Assembly (NCBI GenBank): GCA_002433465.1
Contig: DJIE01000185.1
Location: forward strand, 1 to 17,302
Origin: Salinisphaera sp. UBA6602
Lineage (GTDB): Bacteria; Pseudomonadota; Gammaproteobacteria; Nevskiales; Salinisphaeraceae
Length of the DNA stretch: 17,302 nucleotides
Reading direction: 5' to 3'
A model generated the notes under the pieces. That model saw only the letters and a program-made list of their open reading frames with translations, ran no database searches and was not told where the DNA came from. Positions 1 to 7,718 of the stretch are shown here, piece by piece (position 1 is the stretch's first letter; each line of letters starts with the position of its first letter). The position numbers were made by a program, and so were the translations under genes.

Positions 1-564
1 CTGCAGCCCCGCGTCGGTGACCTCGATCACGGCGAGATCGGTGTAGATGCGACGGACCACCCCGGCGCCGGTCAGCGGATAGCTGCACTCGTCGAGGATC
101 TTGGGCTGGCCGTCCTTGGTGGTGTGCCGCATGAGCACGTACACCGCCTTCGCGCCCACCGACAGATCCATGGCGCCGCCCACGGCCGGCGGGTATTTCT
201 CGTTGTCGGTCGCCCAGTTGGCAAGATTGCCGTCGGCCGATACCTGAAAGCCGCCGAGCACGGCGATATCCAGATGGCCGCCGCGCATCATGGCGAAGGA
301 GTCGGCGGTATCGAAATAGCAGCCGCCCTTGATCAGGGTGACGTACTGCTTGGCCGCGTTGATCAGGTCCGGATCTTCGGTACCGGGTTCGGGCGTGGGG
401 CCGACGCCGAGGATGCCGTTCTCGCTGTGATAGATCACTTCGCGGCCGTCGGGCACATAGTTGGCCACCATGACCGGCATGCCGATGCCGAGATTCACAT
501 AGCTGCCGTCGGGGATGTCCTGGGCGAGGCGCTCGGCCATCTGTGCGGGTTCGAGACGTGTCAT
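1..564 (-). CDS. Family I CoA-transferase subunit B (3-oxoacid/3-oxoadipate type), C-terminus cut by window edge
   Basis: Beta subunit of a heterodimeric CoA-transferase that moves CoA from succinyl-CoA (or another donor) to a free 3-oxo acid through a glutamyl-CoA thioester. The frame is open from the ATG at 564 to base 1, giving 188 residues; about 20-30 residues of the usual length (about 210) should lie outside the window. The family signature HSENGILG is present and its Glu48 is the expected thioester-forming residue; YVNLGIG at 22-28 and GGAMDLSVGAKAVYV further on also fit the family. The ATG overlaps the stop codon of subunit A (ATGA), which implies translational coupling. The sequence resembles PcaJ (3-oxoadipate) about as much as ScoB/AtoA (acetoacetate), so the substrate is left open and no symbol is given. 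Confidence 0.93.
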   Translation of the reverse strand, partial: MTRLEPAQMAERLAQDIPDGSYVNLGIGMPVMVANYVPDGREVIYHSENGILGVGPTPEPGTEDPDLINAAKQYVTLIKGGCYFDTADSFAMMRGGHLDIAVLGGFQVSADGNLANWATDNEKYPPAVGGAMDLSVGAKAVYVLMRHTTKDGQPKILDECSYPLTGAGVVRRIYTDLAVIEVTDAGLQ

Positions 565-1232
565 ACGATGCCCTCCTGTGCGACGACGCGATCGACGAAG
601 ATGCCGGGCGTCGCCACGCTCTCCGGATCCAGTTCGCCGAGTTCGACGATATGTTCGACTTCGGCGATGGTCATGTCCGCGGCCATCGCCATGACCGGAT
701 TGAAGTTGCGTCCCGCGGTGTTGTACGCGAGGTTGCCCCATTTATCGCCCTTGTGGGCCTTGATCAGCGCCACGTCGGCCTTGAGCGGTGGCTCGAGCAC
801 ATAGCCCACGCCGTCGATCTCGCGTGTTTCCTTGCCTTCCGCAAGCTTGGTGCCGTAGCCGGTGGGGGTGAAGAAACCGCCCAGGCCGGCGCCGGCGGCG
901 CGCATGCGTTCGGCAAACGTGCCCTGGGGCATCAGTTCGAGTTCGATCGCGCCTTCTTCGTAGAGCTTTTCGAACCACACCGACCCCTGGGAACGAGGGT
1001 AGGTGCATACCACCTTGCGGACCAGACGATCGCGCAGCAGCGTGGCGATACCGATTTCATGCGAACCCGCGTTATTGGAGATCACCGTGAGATCGTCTGC
1101 GCCGTGCTGGCGCAGCGCTTCGATCAGTTCGAAGGGAATGCCGGAACTGCCGAAGCCGCCGATCATCACGGCCGCGCCGCTCTTGATGCCGGCGATCGCT
1201 TCGCGCAGGGACGCGACTCGCTTGTCTATCAT
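561..1232 (-). CDS. Family I CoA-transferase subunit A (3-oxoacid/3-oxoadipate type)
   Basis: Alpha subunit of the same heterodimeric CoA-transferase. It has 223 residues, normal for the family. The CoA-binding signature GGFGSSGIP is at residues 25-33, followed by ISNNAG, ELMPQGTFAERMRAAG and FFTPTGYGT, all conserved in PcaI/ScoA/AtoD proteins. The long match through LAEGKETREIDG and LIKAHKGDKWGNL looks especially PcaI-like from memory of that family, but close paralogues share it. The ATG at 1232 lies 13 bp after the TRAP permease stop and has an AAAAGGT ribosome-binding site in that gap, so the enzyme is probably co-transcribed with the transporter. The likely biological role is to activate the imported acid with CoA; that link is inferred from gene order. 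Confidence 0.93.
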   Translation of the reverse strand: MIDKRVASLREAIAGIKSGAAVMIGGFGSSGIPFELIEALRQHGADDLTVISNNAGSHEIGIATLLRDRLVRKVVCTYPRSQGSVWFEKLYEEGAIELELMPQGTFAERMRAAGAGLGGFFTPTGYGTKLAEGKETREIDGVGYVLEPPLKADVALIKAHKGDKWGNLAYNTAGRNFNPVMAMAADMTIAEVEHIVELGELDPESVATPGIFVDRVVAQEGIV

Positions 1233-1245
1233 GATTTTCTACCTT

Positions 1246-3249
1246 TTAAGAAGAAGCTCGGGCCTGCTGCTCGGCCTGTTCTGCCTGCTTGGCACGGGCC
1301 AGGCGCTGGGCGTCCTTCGAACCCAGCCGCCCGCCGAGCAGCGCGTCCGCGATATAGATGGCGACCACGATCGCGACGCCGATCGCGTCCGACAGCCGTT
1401 CCGGATAGATCAGGGCGGCCCCGGCCACCAGCACGATCAGGCGCATGACCAGGTTGATAGCGCCCACGCGGTAGAGATAGCCCTCGAGCGCGGCGGCCAC
1501 CAGCCAGATCGCGGCGACCGCGGTTACCGTCGACAGCAGAATGTGGGCCAGATCGCCCTGCAGGATCAGCGCCGGGTTGGTCACGAACAGGAACGGCAGC
1601 ACGAACAGAATGCTGCCGAGGCGCATGGCATAGACGCCGGTACGCCCGGCGTTCGAGCCGGCCACGCCGGAGGCGGTGATCGCGGCCAGCGCCACCGGCG
1701 GCGTGATGTAGGACAGCATGCCCCAGTAGAGGATGAACAGATGGCTGGCCAACGGGTTCAGCCCGGCATCCACGAGCGCGGGCGCGAGCAGGATCGACAG
1801 GAAGATATAGCAGGCGCTCACGGTCATGCCCATGCCGAGCACGAAGCTGGTGATTGCCCCCGCGCCGAGCATCAGCGGGATACTGCCGTCGGCATAGAGC
1901 AGCAGTTCGCGCGAGAAGGCGCCGGCCACGCCGGTATACGACAGGCCGCCCACGACCAGTCCGATGCCGGCAAGAATGGCGACCAGGCTGGCCACGCTGC
2001 TGGTGAGCGTGAGTATCAGATACTGCAGGCGCGACCAGTTGAGCCGGTAGCTGGGCTTGAACAGGGCGATGGCCAGCAGGATCAGCGTCGCATAATAGGG
2101 CGCATAGGCGTCCAGGCGCATGACCAGCAGCATGTAGATGAGCATGCCGAGGCTGAAAAGATACGGCCAGCCCTGCTTGAGGGTATCGGCCACGCGCGGG
2201 ATTTCGGATTCAGGCATGCCGATCAGGCCACGCCGGGCCGCATAGGCGTCCACCTGAAACAGCAGCGCCAGATAGAACAGCAGCGCCGGCAGGAAGGCAG
2301 CGACCATGACCTCGGCATAGGGCACGTTCAAAAACGAGGCCATGATGAAGGCCACCGCGCCCATCACCGGCGGCATGAGCGTGCCGCCGGTCGAGGCACA
2401 GGCTTCGATGGCGCCGGCGTAATGGGCCGGATAGCCCGACTTCTTCATGGTCGGAATCGTGATCGGGCCGGTGGTCAGGATATTCGAGATCACGCTGCCC
2501 GACAGGCTGCCCATGATGCCGCTCGACAGCACCGCGACCTTGGCCGGGCCGCCGCGGCTGCGGCCCATCAGGGCCATGGCGAAATTCATGAAGAAATCGC
2601 CGCCGCCGGTCACGGTCAGTGCCGCGCCGAAGACCACGAAGCCGATGATCAGATTGGCGACCACCTGCATCGGTATGCCGATGACCGACTCAACGCCCAA
2701 GACGTGAGCGCGCAGCGTTTCGCCGAAGCCGTACTGGGTGCCCCAGAGAAAGCCCGGCATATGATCGGCGAACAACGGGTAGCACCCGAACAACAGTGCG
2801 ACCAGAACCAGAATCAGCCCGCCGCAACGACGTGTGCCCTCCAGAATGAGGGCGAGCATGACGCCGGACGCCACCGTGGCCTCGACAGGCGCGCTGAAAT
2901 CCCAGCCCTGCTGGATGATCTCGAGCCCGTGGTAGCCGAGATAGACCGCCGGCACCAGAGCGACGGCAGCCAGTATCCAGTCGTAGAACGGGACATGCTC
3001 CTTGGCCCCGGACCAGGCCGGGAAATAGAGAAAGGTCGCCGCCAGGAACAGGCCGATCAGATAATAAAGAAACGAATTGCCCAGCGGCTGAAAGCCGAAC
3101 AGACCGAGGGTAAAGGTCTGGTTGATGGTCAGTAGCAGACCGAGGGTGCCCAGCGCCATGACGGTCCAGTAGGAGGCACCGCCCAGGCGGCTGGCTTCCT
3201 GTTCCGTTTCCAGGCTGTTCTCGGTGGCCGAAGGCGTGTTTGTGGCCAT
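1246..3249 (-). CDS. TRAP transporter fused permease (TAXI type, 4TM/12TM fusion)
   Basis: Inner-membrane permease of a tripartite ATP-independent periplasmic (TRAP) transporter, driven by an ion gradient and fed by a periplasmic binding protein. The 667 residues are nearly continuous hydrophobic segments, the size expected when the small (DctQ-like) and large (DctM-like) subunits are fused, as is usual for TAXI systems. Conserved large-subunit blocks are seen at residues 247-256 (GSLSGSVISN), then TGPITIPTMKKSGY, and at 285-298 (ASTGGTLMPPVMGA). The charged C-terminal tail is rich in Ala, Glu, Gln and Arg. The ATG at 3249 is preceded by AGAGG at good spacing. It lies between the binding protein and the CoA-transferase genes, so the substrate is probably an organic acid that needs CoA activation. 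Confidence 0.95.
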   Translation of the reverse strand: MATNTPSATENSLETEQEASRLGGASYWTVMALGTLGLLLTINQTFTLGLFGFQPLGNSFLYYLIGLFLAATFLYFPAWSGAKEHVPFYDWILAAVALVPAVYLGYHGLEIIQQGWDFSAPVEATVASGVMLALILEGTRRCGGLILVLVALLFGCYPLFADHMPGFLWGTQYGFGETLRAHVLGVESVIGIPMQVVANLIIGFVVFGAALTVTGGGDFFMNFAMALMGRSRGGPAKVAVLSSGIMGSLSGSVISNILTTGPITIPTMKKSGYPAHYAGAIEACASTGGTLMPPVMGAVAFIMASFLNVPYAEVMVAAFLPALLFYLALLFQVDAYAARRGLIGMPESEIPRVADTLKQGWPYLFSLGMLIYMLLVMRLDAYAPYYATLILLAIALFKPSYRLNWSRLQYLILTLTSSVASLVAILAGIGLVVGGLSYTGVAGAFSRELLLYADGSIPLMLGAGAITSFVLGMGMTVSACYIFLSILLAPALVDAGLNPLASHLFILYWGMLSYITPPVALAAITASGVAGSNAGRTGVYAMRLGSILFVLPFLFVTNPALILQGDLAHILLSTVTAVAAIWLVAAALEGYLYRVGAINLVMRLIVLVAGAALIYPERLSDAIGVAIVVAIYIADALLGGRLGSKDAQRLARAKQAEQAEQQARASS

Positions 3250-3280
3250 GACGACCTCTTCGAGTGTCGGTGAACGTGAA

Positions 3281-3318
3281 ACAAAAAACCGGCCGGCATC
3301 TCGGCGCCGGCCGGTTTT
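3281..3318 (-). terminator. Hairpin terminator/attenuator between binding protein and TRAP permease
   Basis: Perfect 13-bp inverted repeat, AAAACCGGCCGGC at 3285-3297 and its complement at 3306-3318, with an 8-base loop. Read on the minus strand the stem ends in a T run (TTTTTTGT). It starts 19 bp past the stop of the binding-protein gene and ends before the permease start, so it should stop most leftward transcripts and let only some read through. This gives more binding protein than permease, a common arrangement in binding-protein-dependent transporters. Confidence 0.85.
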
Positions 3319-3336
3319 GCTAAAACCCGTTTGGGA

Positions 3337-4494
3337 TTACAGCGACTCGATCGCCTGCTGGCGATGCTTGGCCCAGATGTCGGCGAAGGCGTCGTCGCTC
3401 TTGCCCTTGCCTTCAGCGATGGCGTCCTTCCAGGCGGCCTGCAGGGCTTTCAGGCGGGCCAGGCGCTTGTCGTTCCAGGCCTGCATTTCGTCCGTCCAGA
3501 TGCCTTTTTCCTTCAGATACTTGATTGCACCCGGATGGAACGGCACATCGACCGGCGGCGTGCCCGCGTTTTCGAGCTTCCAGCGACCCATGACCGCGGT
3601 GCCGTCCTTGTACATGGGATAGGTTTCGTCGAAGGCCTTGAGGTAGTTGTAGACGAAGTCTTCGTCCTGATCGGCCTTCACGGTCAGCACCGGGTAGCGA
3701 TAGGCGAAGATGTTGACCGGGTTGTCTTCGCTCAGGCCTGCGCCGACGGTTTCCCGATAGGGCTGCAGGAAAGGCGCGATCTTGCGCAGGCGTGCCCAGG
3801 CCTTCTCGTCGTTCGGGTCCACTTCCAGCCAGCGAATGCCGCGCGGCGATTCGGCGAGTTCATAGAGCTGGCTGGGCGTGGTCGTGGTGCAGGACGCATC
3901 CGCCTTGCCCTGGGCGAGCGAGCTCATGGTGGCGTTGTAGGTGGGGAACATGCGTGCATCGACGTCGTCGCGGGTCAGCCCGGCGGCGCCCAGCAGGGCA
4001 TCGCACTTGAGGTTGATCGACGGATTGCCGGCCACATAGGCAAAGCGCTTGCCCTTGAGCTCCTTCATGGAGGTGATGTTGGCATCCTTGGCGGTGAAGA
4101 TACCGAACGACGACGGACGCCCGCCCAGCGTACGCAGATCCTGCGGGCCCCAGCGGCGATCACCGAAATCGGCCACGCCTTCGGAAGCAAAGAAGGCTTC
4201 GGTGGCGAGGTAGGCGACTTCCGCGCGGTCGCGCAGCAGCGGCTGCAGGCGGCCGATCGCCGAACCCGAGGGCTGAATACGAATACGGGTGCCGTACTTG
4301 CGGCCAAACGCATCGGCAATGGCCGAGGCTTCGGCATAGCCGGCCGAGCCCACGTCGTAGGCGGCCCAGGTCATCGAGCGGGGCAGATCGGGCTCGCTGT
4401 CGTCGGCCGCGAACGCGCCGGTCGCATGGGTCACGCCCAGGGCCGCGGTGAGTAGCAGGGGCGAGAACACGCGGAGCGTGGATTTCAGGCGCAT
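3337..4494 (-). CDS. TAXI-family TRAP transporter solute-binding protein
   Basis: Periplasmic substrate-binding protein of the TRAP system encoded just downstream. It has 385 residues from the ATG at 4494. A Sec signal peptide is clear: MRLKS, a hydrophobic stretch (about residues 9-22), and an Ala-Phe-Ala-Ala cleavage region near residue 29. The mature protein shows TAXI-like features: WAAYDVGSAGY near the start, RIQPSGSAIGRLQPL around 72-86, then VAYLATEAFFA, and a C-terminal PFHPGAIKYLKEKGIW segment. The frame stays open upstream to 4779, but the start at 4494 is chosen because GGAG lies 7 bases ahead of it and the signal peptide begins there. The ligand cannot be read from sequence; a carboxylic acid is inferred from the CoA-transferase genes in the same operon. 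Confidence 0.93.
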   Translation of the reverse strand: MRLKSTLRVFSPLLLTAALGVTHATGAFAADDSEPDLPRSMTWAAYDVGSAGYAEASAIADAFGRKYGTRIRIQPSGSAIGRLQPLLRDRAEVAYLATEAFFASEGVADFGDRRWGPQDLRTLGGRPSSFGIFTAKDANITSMKELKGKRFAYVAGNPSINLKCDALLGAAGLTRDDVDARMFPTYNATMSSLAQGKADASCTTTTPSQLYELAESPRGIRWLEVDPNDEKAWARLRKIAPFLQPYRETVGAGLSEDNPVNIFAYRYPVLTVKADQDEDFVYNYLKAFDETYPMYKDGTAVMGRWKLENAGTPPVDVPFHPGAIKYLKEKGIWTDEMQAWNDKRLARLKALQAAWKDAIAEGKGKSDDAFADIWAKHRQQAIESL

Positions 4495-4501
4495 GGAATG
4501 T

Positions 4502-4505
4502 CTCC
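4502..4505 (-). promoter_or_regulatory. Ribosome-binding site fixing the start of the TAXI binding protein
   Basis: GGAG on the minus strand with a 7-base spacer to the ATG at 4494. It decides this start against the in-frame upstream ATG codons, which would bury the signal peptide inside the protein. Confidence 0.75.
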
Positions 4506-4550
4506 ACAGTTTTATTGTGTCGGTCGGGCGAGACTCGGCCGGAGCCAAAA

Positions 4551-4580
4551 TCGCTAGTGCTCGATGCGACTGCATAGCGA
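4551..4580. promoter_or_regulatory. Inverted repeat, possible operator in the TRAP operon leader
   Basis: TCGCTA (4551-4556) and TAGCGA (4575-4580) form an inverted repeat with an 18-base spacer, just downstream of the candidate promoter. Its position would suit a repressor site, but the half-sites are only six bases and no regulator gene is in the window. Confidence 0.25.
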
Positions 4581-4594
4581 ACATCTGGTCGCAA

Positions 4595-4623
4595 AGCGTA
4601 TGCGTGCGCCGGGGTGCGGTCAA
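4595..4623 (-). promoter_or_regulatory. Candidate sigma-70 promoter of the TRAP/CoA-transferase operon
   Basis: On the minus strand TTGACC (4618-4623) is followed after exactly 17 bases by TACGCT (4595-4600). The -35 box matches the consensus well and the -10 box only loosely. A start site near 4588 would give a leader of roughly 95 nt before the binding-protein gene. No other better pair was seen close to the gene. Confidence 0.4.
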
Positions 4624-5285
4624 CGCGTTGGCCATCGCACGGTCTGGGCAGCGAGGCAAAAGAAATTGGAAACCAGGACGCTCCGGGCGGCGATGGCCCA
4701 TTCGCGCTTTCTGCGCGAATCGACGTGTGCCGAAACGCCATCGCACATGCATGCGCATGCGACCCCTAGCCAGAGACAAGCGGTCTTCGCTGTCCGATTT
4801 TGGTTAGGCAGATATTATCCGTGCTATAGGCGAAGGCTATATCGCCTCGCGTGGGTCGCATTATCGAAATGAAGGACTGGGCCGTCGACCGAAGTCGTTG
4901 TACGAACGGACGTTCAGGCGCGAAAGGCAGTCTTCGCGTTGCGCTCGGATATGAACTTATGGCCTGCGCCCGCGCGATGGATTAGACCTTGGTATGAAAG
5001 AGATGGCGTATGCGTCCAACAGGTTAAACGCGCTAAACACGGTTGCGGGTACAACAGGCATCGCTACAGGCGTGTGCAACCGCCAAAGCGAAGGCTGCAT
5101 GACGCCTCGCCGCGCCATACCAAGATGGCTCGGGTGGAGAGACTCTAGCGCGACAGGCGTTGTATGCCCGCCCTCGAATAAGCGAGCGCCGGGCAGGCAA
5201 TCGGCCCGCGCTCGGCCCGTGGCAGGGCCGGGCAGCTGGCCCTGGCACACCCGGGCCGGACCCGCGTCGGCGATTGCGGCCGCGC
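4624..5285. other. Gene-free stretch between the TRAP operon and the dehydrogenase
   Basis: No frame here has a recognisable family, a ribosome-binding site and high-GC codon use together. Short frames exist on both strands (for example 4957-5250 minus and 4994-5338 plus), but they are rich in Arg, Pro, Ala and Cys and look like noise. Visible structure is limited to a TCGCA/TGCGA inverted repeat around 4740-4762 enclosing alternating GCATGC units, and GC-rich hairpins near 5184-5244 listed separately. The stretch from about 4800 to 5060 is visibly less GC-rich than its surroundings. Confidence 0.5.
5184..5244. terminator. Two GC-rich hairpins downstream of the dehydrogenase gene (weak terminator candidate)
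   Basis: One hairpin pairs 5184-5194 with 5204-5213 with one bulged base; a second pairs CAGGGCC (5223-5229) with GGCCCTG (5238-5244). They lie 42-102 bp beyond the stop of the minus-strand dehydrogenase. Neither is followed by a convincing T run, so intrinsic termination is uncertain. Confidence 0.3.
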
Positions 5286-6053
5286 TTACTTCGGCTGCAT
5301 GCGAATCGCCCCGTCCAAGCGGATGGTGCTGCCGTTGAGCATGGTGTTCTCGATAATGTCGCGGGCCAGGCGCGCGAATTCCTCCGGCTGGCCCAGGCGC
5401 GAGGGGAAAGGGACCATCTTGCCGAGCGAGTCGCGGACTTCCTCGGGCAGTTCCGCCATCATTGGCGTATCGAAAATCCCGGGGGCAATGGTCATCACGC
5501 GAATGCCGTGTCGGGCCAGCTCGCGTGCGATCGGCAGGGTCATACTCACGATGCCGCCCTTGGAGGCGGAATAGGAGGCCTGGCCGATCTGGCCTTCGAA
5601 GGCAGCGACCGACGCCGTGTTGATGATGATGCCGCGTTCGTCGTCGGCCTGGGCATCGGCCGCCGCCATCGCCTCGGACGCCAGCCGAATCATGTTGAAA
5701 CTGCCGATCAGGTTGATCTGGATCACCTTGGAAAAGGTCGCCAGGGCGTGCGGGCCGTTCTTGCCAAGAACCTTCGAGGGGATGCCGATACCGGCACAGT
5801 TGAGCAGGCCGTGCAGCGCGCCCCCGTGCTGGCGTGCAGCACTGACCGCGGCCTTGCCGTCTTCTTCACGGGTCACGTCGCAGTTGACGAAGCGCGCTGC
5901 CTCGCCCAGAGCGGCAGCCGTTTGCTGGCCGGCCTCGGCGTTGACGTCGGCGAGCACTACGCGGGCCCCGGCATCGACCAGCATACGGGCGCTGGCTGCC
6001 CCCAGGCCCGAGCCGCCGCCGGTAATCAGAAAGCATCGATCGCTGATCTGCAT
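5286..6053 (-). CDS. SDR-family 3-hydroxyacyl-CoA dehydrogenase-like protein
   Basis: NAD-dependent oxidoreductase of the classical short-chain dehydrogenase family, 255 residues. The cofactor motif TGGGSGLG is at 11-18, and Asp36 at the end of the second strand favours NAD over NADP. The structural motif NCAG is at 85-88, and the catalytic triad Ser148, Tyr161, Lys165 (YSASK) is intact. The whole sequence, including the [18 protein letters not shown] block and the PGIFDTPM segment, resembles type II 3-hydroxyacyl-CoA dehydrogenases (HSD10/17beta-HSD10 group). These oxidise short 3-hydroxyacyl-CoA or 2-methyl-3-hydroxybutyryl-CoA; the substrate here is inferred. The ATG at 6053 follows GAGGAG with a 6-base spacer. 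It would supply 3-ketoacyl-CoA to a thiolase such as the one at 6540-7718. Confidence 0.92.
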   Translation of the reverse strand: MQISDRCFLITGGGSGLGAASARMLVDAGARVVLADVNAEAGQQTAAALGEAARFVNCDVTREEDGKAAVSAARQHGGALHGLLNCAGIGIPSKVLGKNGPHALATFSKVIQINLIGSFNMIRLASEAMAAADAQADDERGIIINTASVAAFEGQIGQASYSASKGGIVSMTLPIARELARHGIRVMTIAPGIFDTPMMAELPEEVRDSLGKMVPFPSRLGQPEEFARLARDIIENTMLNGSTIRLDGAIRMQPK

Positions 6054-6084
6054 GGCTGTCTCCTCGATTGTTGTATTGGATCAC

Positions 6085-6114
6085 GCCGCCAGACTACCAC
6101 TGGGGTCCGGCGGC
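6085..6114 (-). other. Stem-loop between the alkyltransferase-like gene and the dehydrogenase
   Basis: A 10-bp stem (6085-6094 with 6105-6114, one G-U pair on the minus-strand RNA) encloses a 10-base loop. It starts 5 bp after the stop of the upstream minus-strand gene. There is no T run, so it may be a weak terminator or an RNA-stabilising stem between two co-transcribed genes. Confidence 0.35.
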
Positions 6115-6119
6115 AGCCG

Positions 6120-6455
6120 TCAGTCGGCGTCGGGCCAGCCGAAGCGATCGAGATCCACGCGGCCGCCGATGAGTACAACCCCTTCTTCCTCCAGGCGTCG
6201 TCTTTGCGACAGGCCGGCGGTGCTGTCGGCGGGCAGCGAAATCCGGCCCTGGGCGTTGATCACCCGATGCCAGGGCAGGCCCGGTGGGCAGCGATGCATC
6301 GCATAGCCGACCACACGCGCCGCACGAGGGCGGCCGATCAGACGCGCGATGTCCCCATAGGTGCTCACTCGCCCATAGGGAATACGGCGCACGGCATCGA
6401 AAACATCGCTATACGTGTTCTGCGAGCTGGAATTGATATCGCCGCGGTGGGACAT
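6120..6455 (-). CDS. Alkyltransferase-like protein (MGMT family, catalytic Cys replaced by Trp)
   Basis: DNA-lesion recognition protein of the ATL class, 111 residues. It is homologous to the DNA-binding domain of O6-alkylguanine-DNA alkyltransferase (RIPYGRVSTYGDIARLIGRP, then ARVVGYAMHR). The active-site motif PCHRV of true alkyltransferases reads PWHRV at residues 61-65, so it cannot accept an alkyl group. ATL proteins bind O6-alkylguanine, flip the base and hand the lesion to nucleotide excision repair. Tyr33 and Arg47 sit where the family has the base-flipping tyrosine and the arginine finger. The ATG at 6455 has no obvious ribosome-binding site, so the first 10-15 residues, which are not conserved, are less sure. 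It is divergent from the thiolase and 66 bp upstream of the dehydrogenase. Confidence 0.9.
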   Translation of the reverse strand: MSHRGDINSSSQNTYSDVFDAVRRIPYGRVSTYGDIARLIGRPRAARVVGYAMHRCPPGLPWHRVINAQGRISLPADSTAGLSQRRRLEEEGVVLIGGRVDLDRFGWPDAD

Positions 6456-6539
6456 GGTCTTGCTGGCTATGCTTTACAGGGTGCCGGCAGGGTGGCACAA
6501 AGACAGTCCCCGATGTCTGGATAACTGCGAGCCCTGCTT

Positions 6540-7718
6540 ATGACCGACGCCTATATCGTATCCGCCCTGCGCACGGCAGGGGGCCGCCGTGGTGGTCGTC
6601 TGGCCGGCTGGCATCCGGTCGATTTGGCGGCCACGCTGATCGATGGGCTGGTCGAACGTAGCCAGGCCTCGCCGGATACGATCGACGACGTGATTCTAGG
6701 CTGCGTGGGGCAGGTGGGTGAACAGGCGGCCAACGTGGCCCGGAACGCGGTGCTGGCCTCTAGCCTGCCCGAGTCGGTACCCGGTACCAGCGTGGATCGC
6801 CAGTGCGGCTCCTCCCAGCAGGCCCTGCATTTCGCCGCCCAGGCGGTGATGTCCGGTTCGATGGATATCGTCATCGCCGGCGGTGTGGAAAGCATGACGC
6901 GCGTTCCGATGGGCGCCCCGCTCACTCTGGCCCGCAAAGCCGAGATGGGCATCTATATGAGTCCCGGAATTCGCGATCGATATCCCGGGACCGAGCTGTT
7001 CAGCCAGTTCGAGGGTGCTGAAATGGTGGCCGCCAAGTACGGCATTGAACGGGCGGCGCTGGACGCGTTTGCGTTGGAGAGCCACCAGCGCGCGATACGT
7101 GCGACCGAAACCGGCGCGTTCGACGAAGAGATTCTGCCGGTGACGGTTCTCGATCCGGATTCGGGCGAAGAGGTCGAGCACAGGGTCGACGAAGGTATTC
7201 GGTTCGATGCCACGCTTGATTCCATCGCCGGGGTGAAGCTGCTGGCAGACAATGGCCGTATCTCCGCGGCCACGGCCAGCCAGATATGCGACGGCGCAAG
7301 CGGGGTAATGGTGGTCAACGAAGCGGGCTTGAAGCGGCTCGGCGTCGAACCGCTCGCGCGTATCCACCACATGAGCGTGCTGGGGCACGACCCGGTGATC
7401 ATGCTCGAAGCACCGTTGCCGGCCACGCAGCGCGCGCTCGATCGGGCCGGCATGACCATCGACGATATCGATCTGTTCGAGGTCAACGAGGCATTCGCGC
7501 CCATTCCGCTGGCCTGGCTGCAGTACACCGGGGCCGACGCCGAGAAGATGAACGTCCACGGCGGCGCTATCGCGCTCGGCCATCCGCTGGGCGCTTCGGG
7601 CACCAAGCTCATGACGACGCTGGTGCACGCGCTCCGGGCGCGAGGCGCGCGCTATGGCTTGCAGACGATGTGCGAAGGCGGCGGCATGGCCAATGTGACC
7701 ATCATCGAAAGACTCTGA
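6540..7718 (+). CDS. Thiolase (acetyl-CoA C-acyltransferase)
   Basis: Thiolase that cleaves 3-ketoacyl-CoA with CoA into acetyl-CoA and a shortened acyl-CoA, or runs in reverse. It has 392 residues, the standard length. All active-site elements are seen: nucleophile Cys89 in SVDRQCGSSQ, Asn316 in NEAFA, His348 in GGAIALGHPLGASG, and the second cysteine Cys378 in CEGGGMAN. The insert ESMTRVPMG is also typical. It matches the degradative/acetyl-CoA acetyltransferase group rather than a clear PcaF, BktB or PhaA, so no symbol is given. The start is at the expected N-terminus (MTDAYIVSALRTAGG), though the ribosome-binding site is weak. Together with the nearby dehydrogenase and CoA-transferase it would complete a 3-oxoacyl-CoA degradation route. 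Confidence 0.94.
   Translation: MTDAYIVSALRTAGGRRGGRLAGWHPVDLAATLIDGLVERSQASPDTIDDVILGCVGQVGEQAANVARNAVLASSLPESVPGTSVDRQCGSSQQALHFAAQAVMSGSMDIVIAGGVESMTRVPMGAPLTLARKAEMGIYMSPGIRDRYPGTELFSQFEGAEMVAAKYGIERAALDAFALESHQRAIRATETGAFDEEILPVTVLDPDSGEEVEHRVDEGIRFDATLDSIAGVKLLADNGRISAATASQICDGASGVMVVNEAGLKRLGVEPLARIHHMSVLGHDPVIMLEAPLPATQRALDRAGMTIDDIDLFEVNEAFAPIPLAWLQYTGADAEKMNVHGGAIALGHPLGASGTKLMTTLVHALRARGARYGLQTMCEGGGMANVTIIERL

Noticed and set aside
1..1232. Firm naming of the CoA-transferase pair as pcaIJ
   Set aside because: The match to PcaI/PcaJ looks good from memory, but no other beta-ketoadipate gene is in the window and ScoAB/AtoDA share the same motifs.
1003..3135. Long open frame on the plus strand opposite the TRAP permease
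   Set aside because: Its translation is His, Arg, Gln, Asp and Gly-rich with no family likeness, the usual antisense artefact of a high-GC gene. The minus-strand product is a clear TRAP permease.
4495..4779. N-terminal extension of the TAXI binding protein to an ATG at 4779
   Set aside because: It would put 95 residues of Arg-rich, non-conserved sequence before a clear signal peptide; GGAG and the signal peptide both point to 4494.
4957..5338. Short frames on both strands between the TRAP operon and the dehydrogenase
   Set aside because: No ribosome-binding site, no known domain, biased toward Arg, Pro and Cys, and they overlap the GC-rich hairpins.
5160..6524. Long open frame on the plus strand opposite the dehydrogenase and alkyltransferase-like genes
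   Set aside because: It spans two well-supported minus-strand genes and their gap and shows no recognisable domain.
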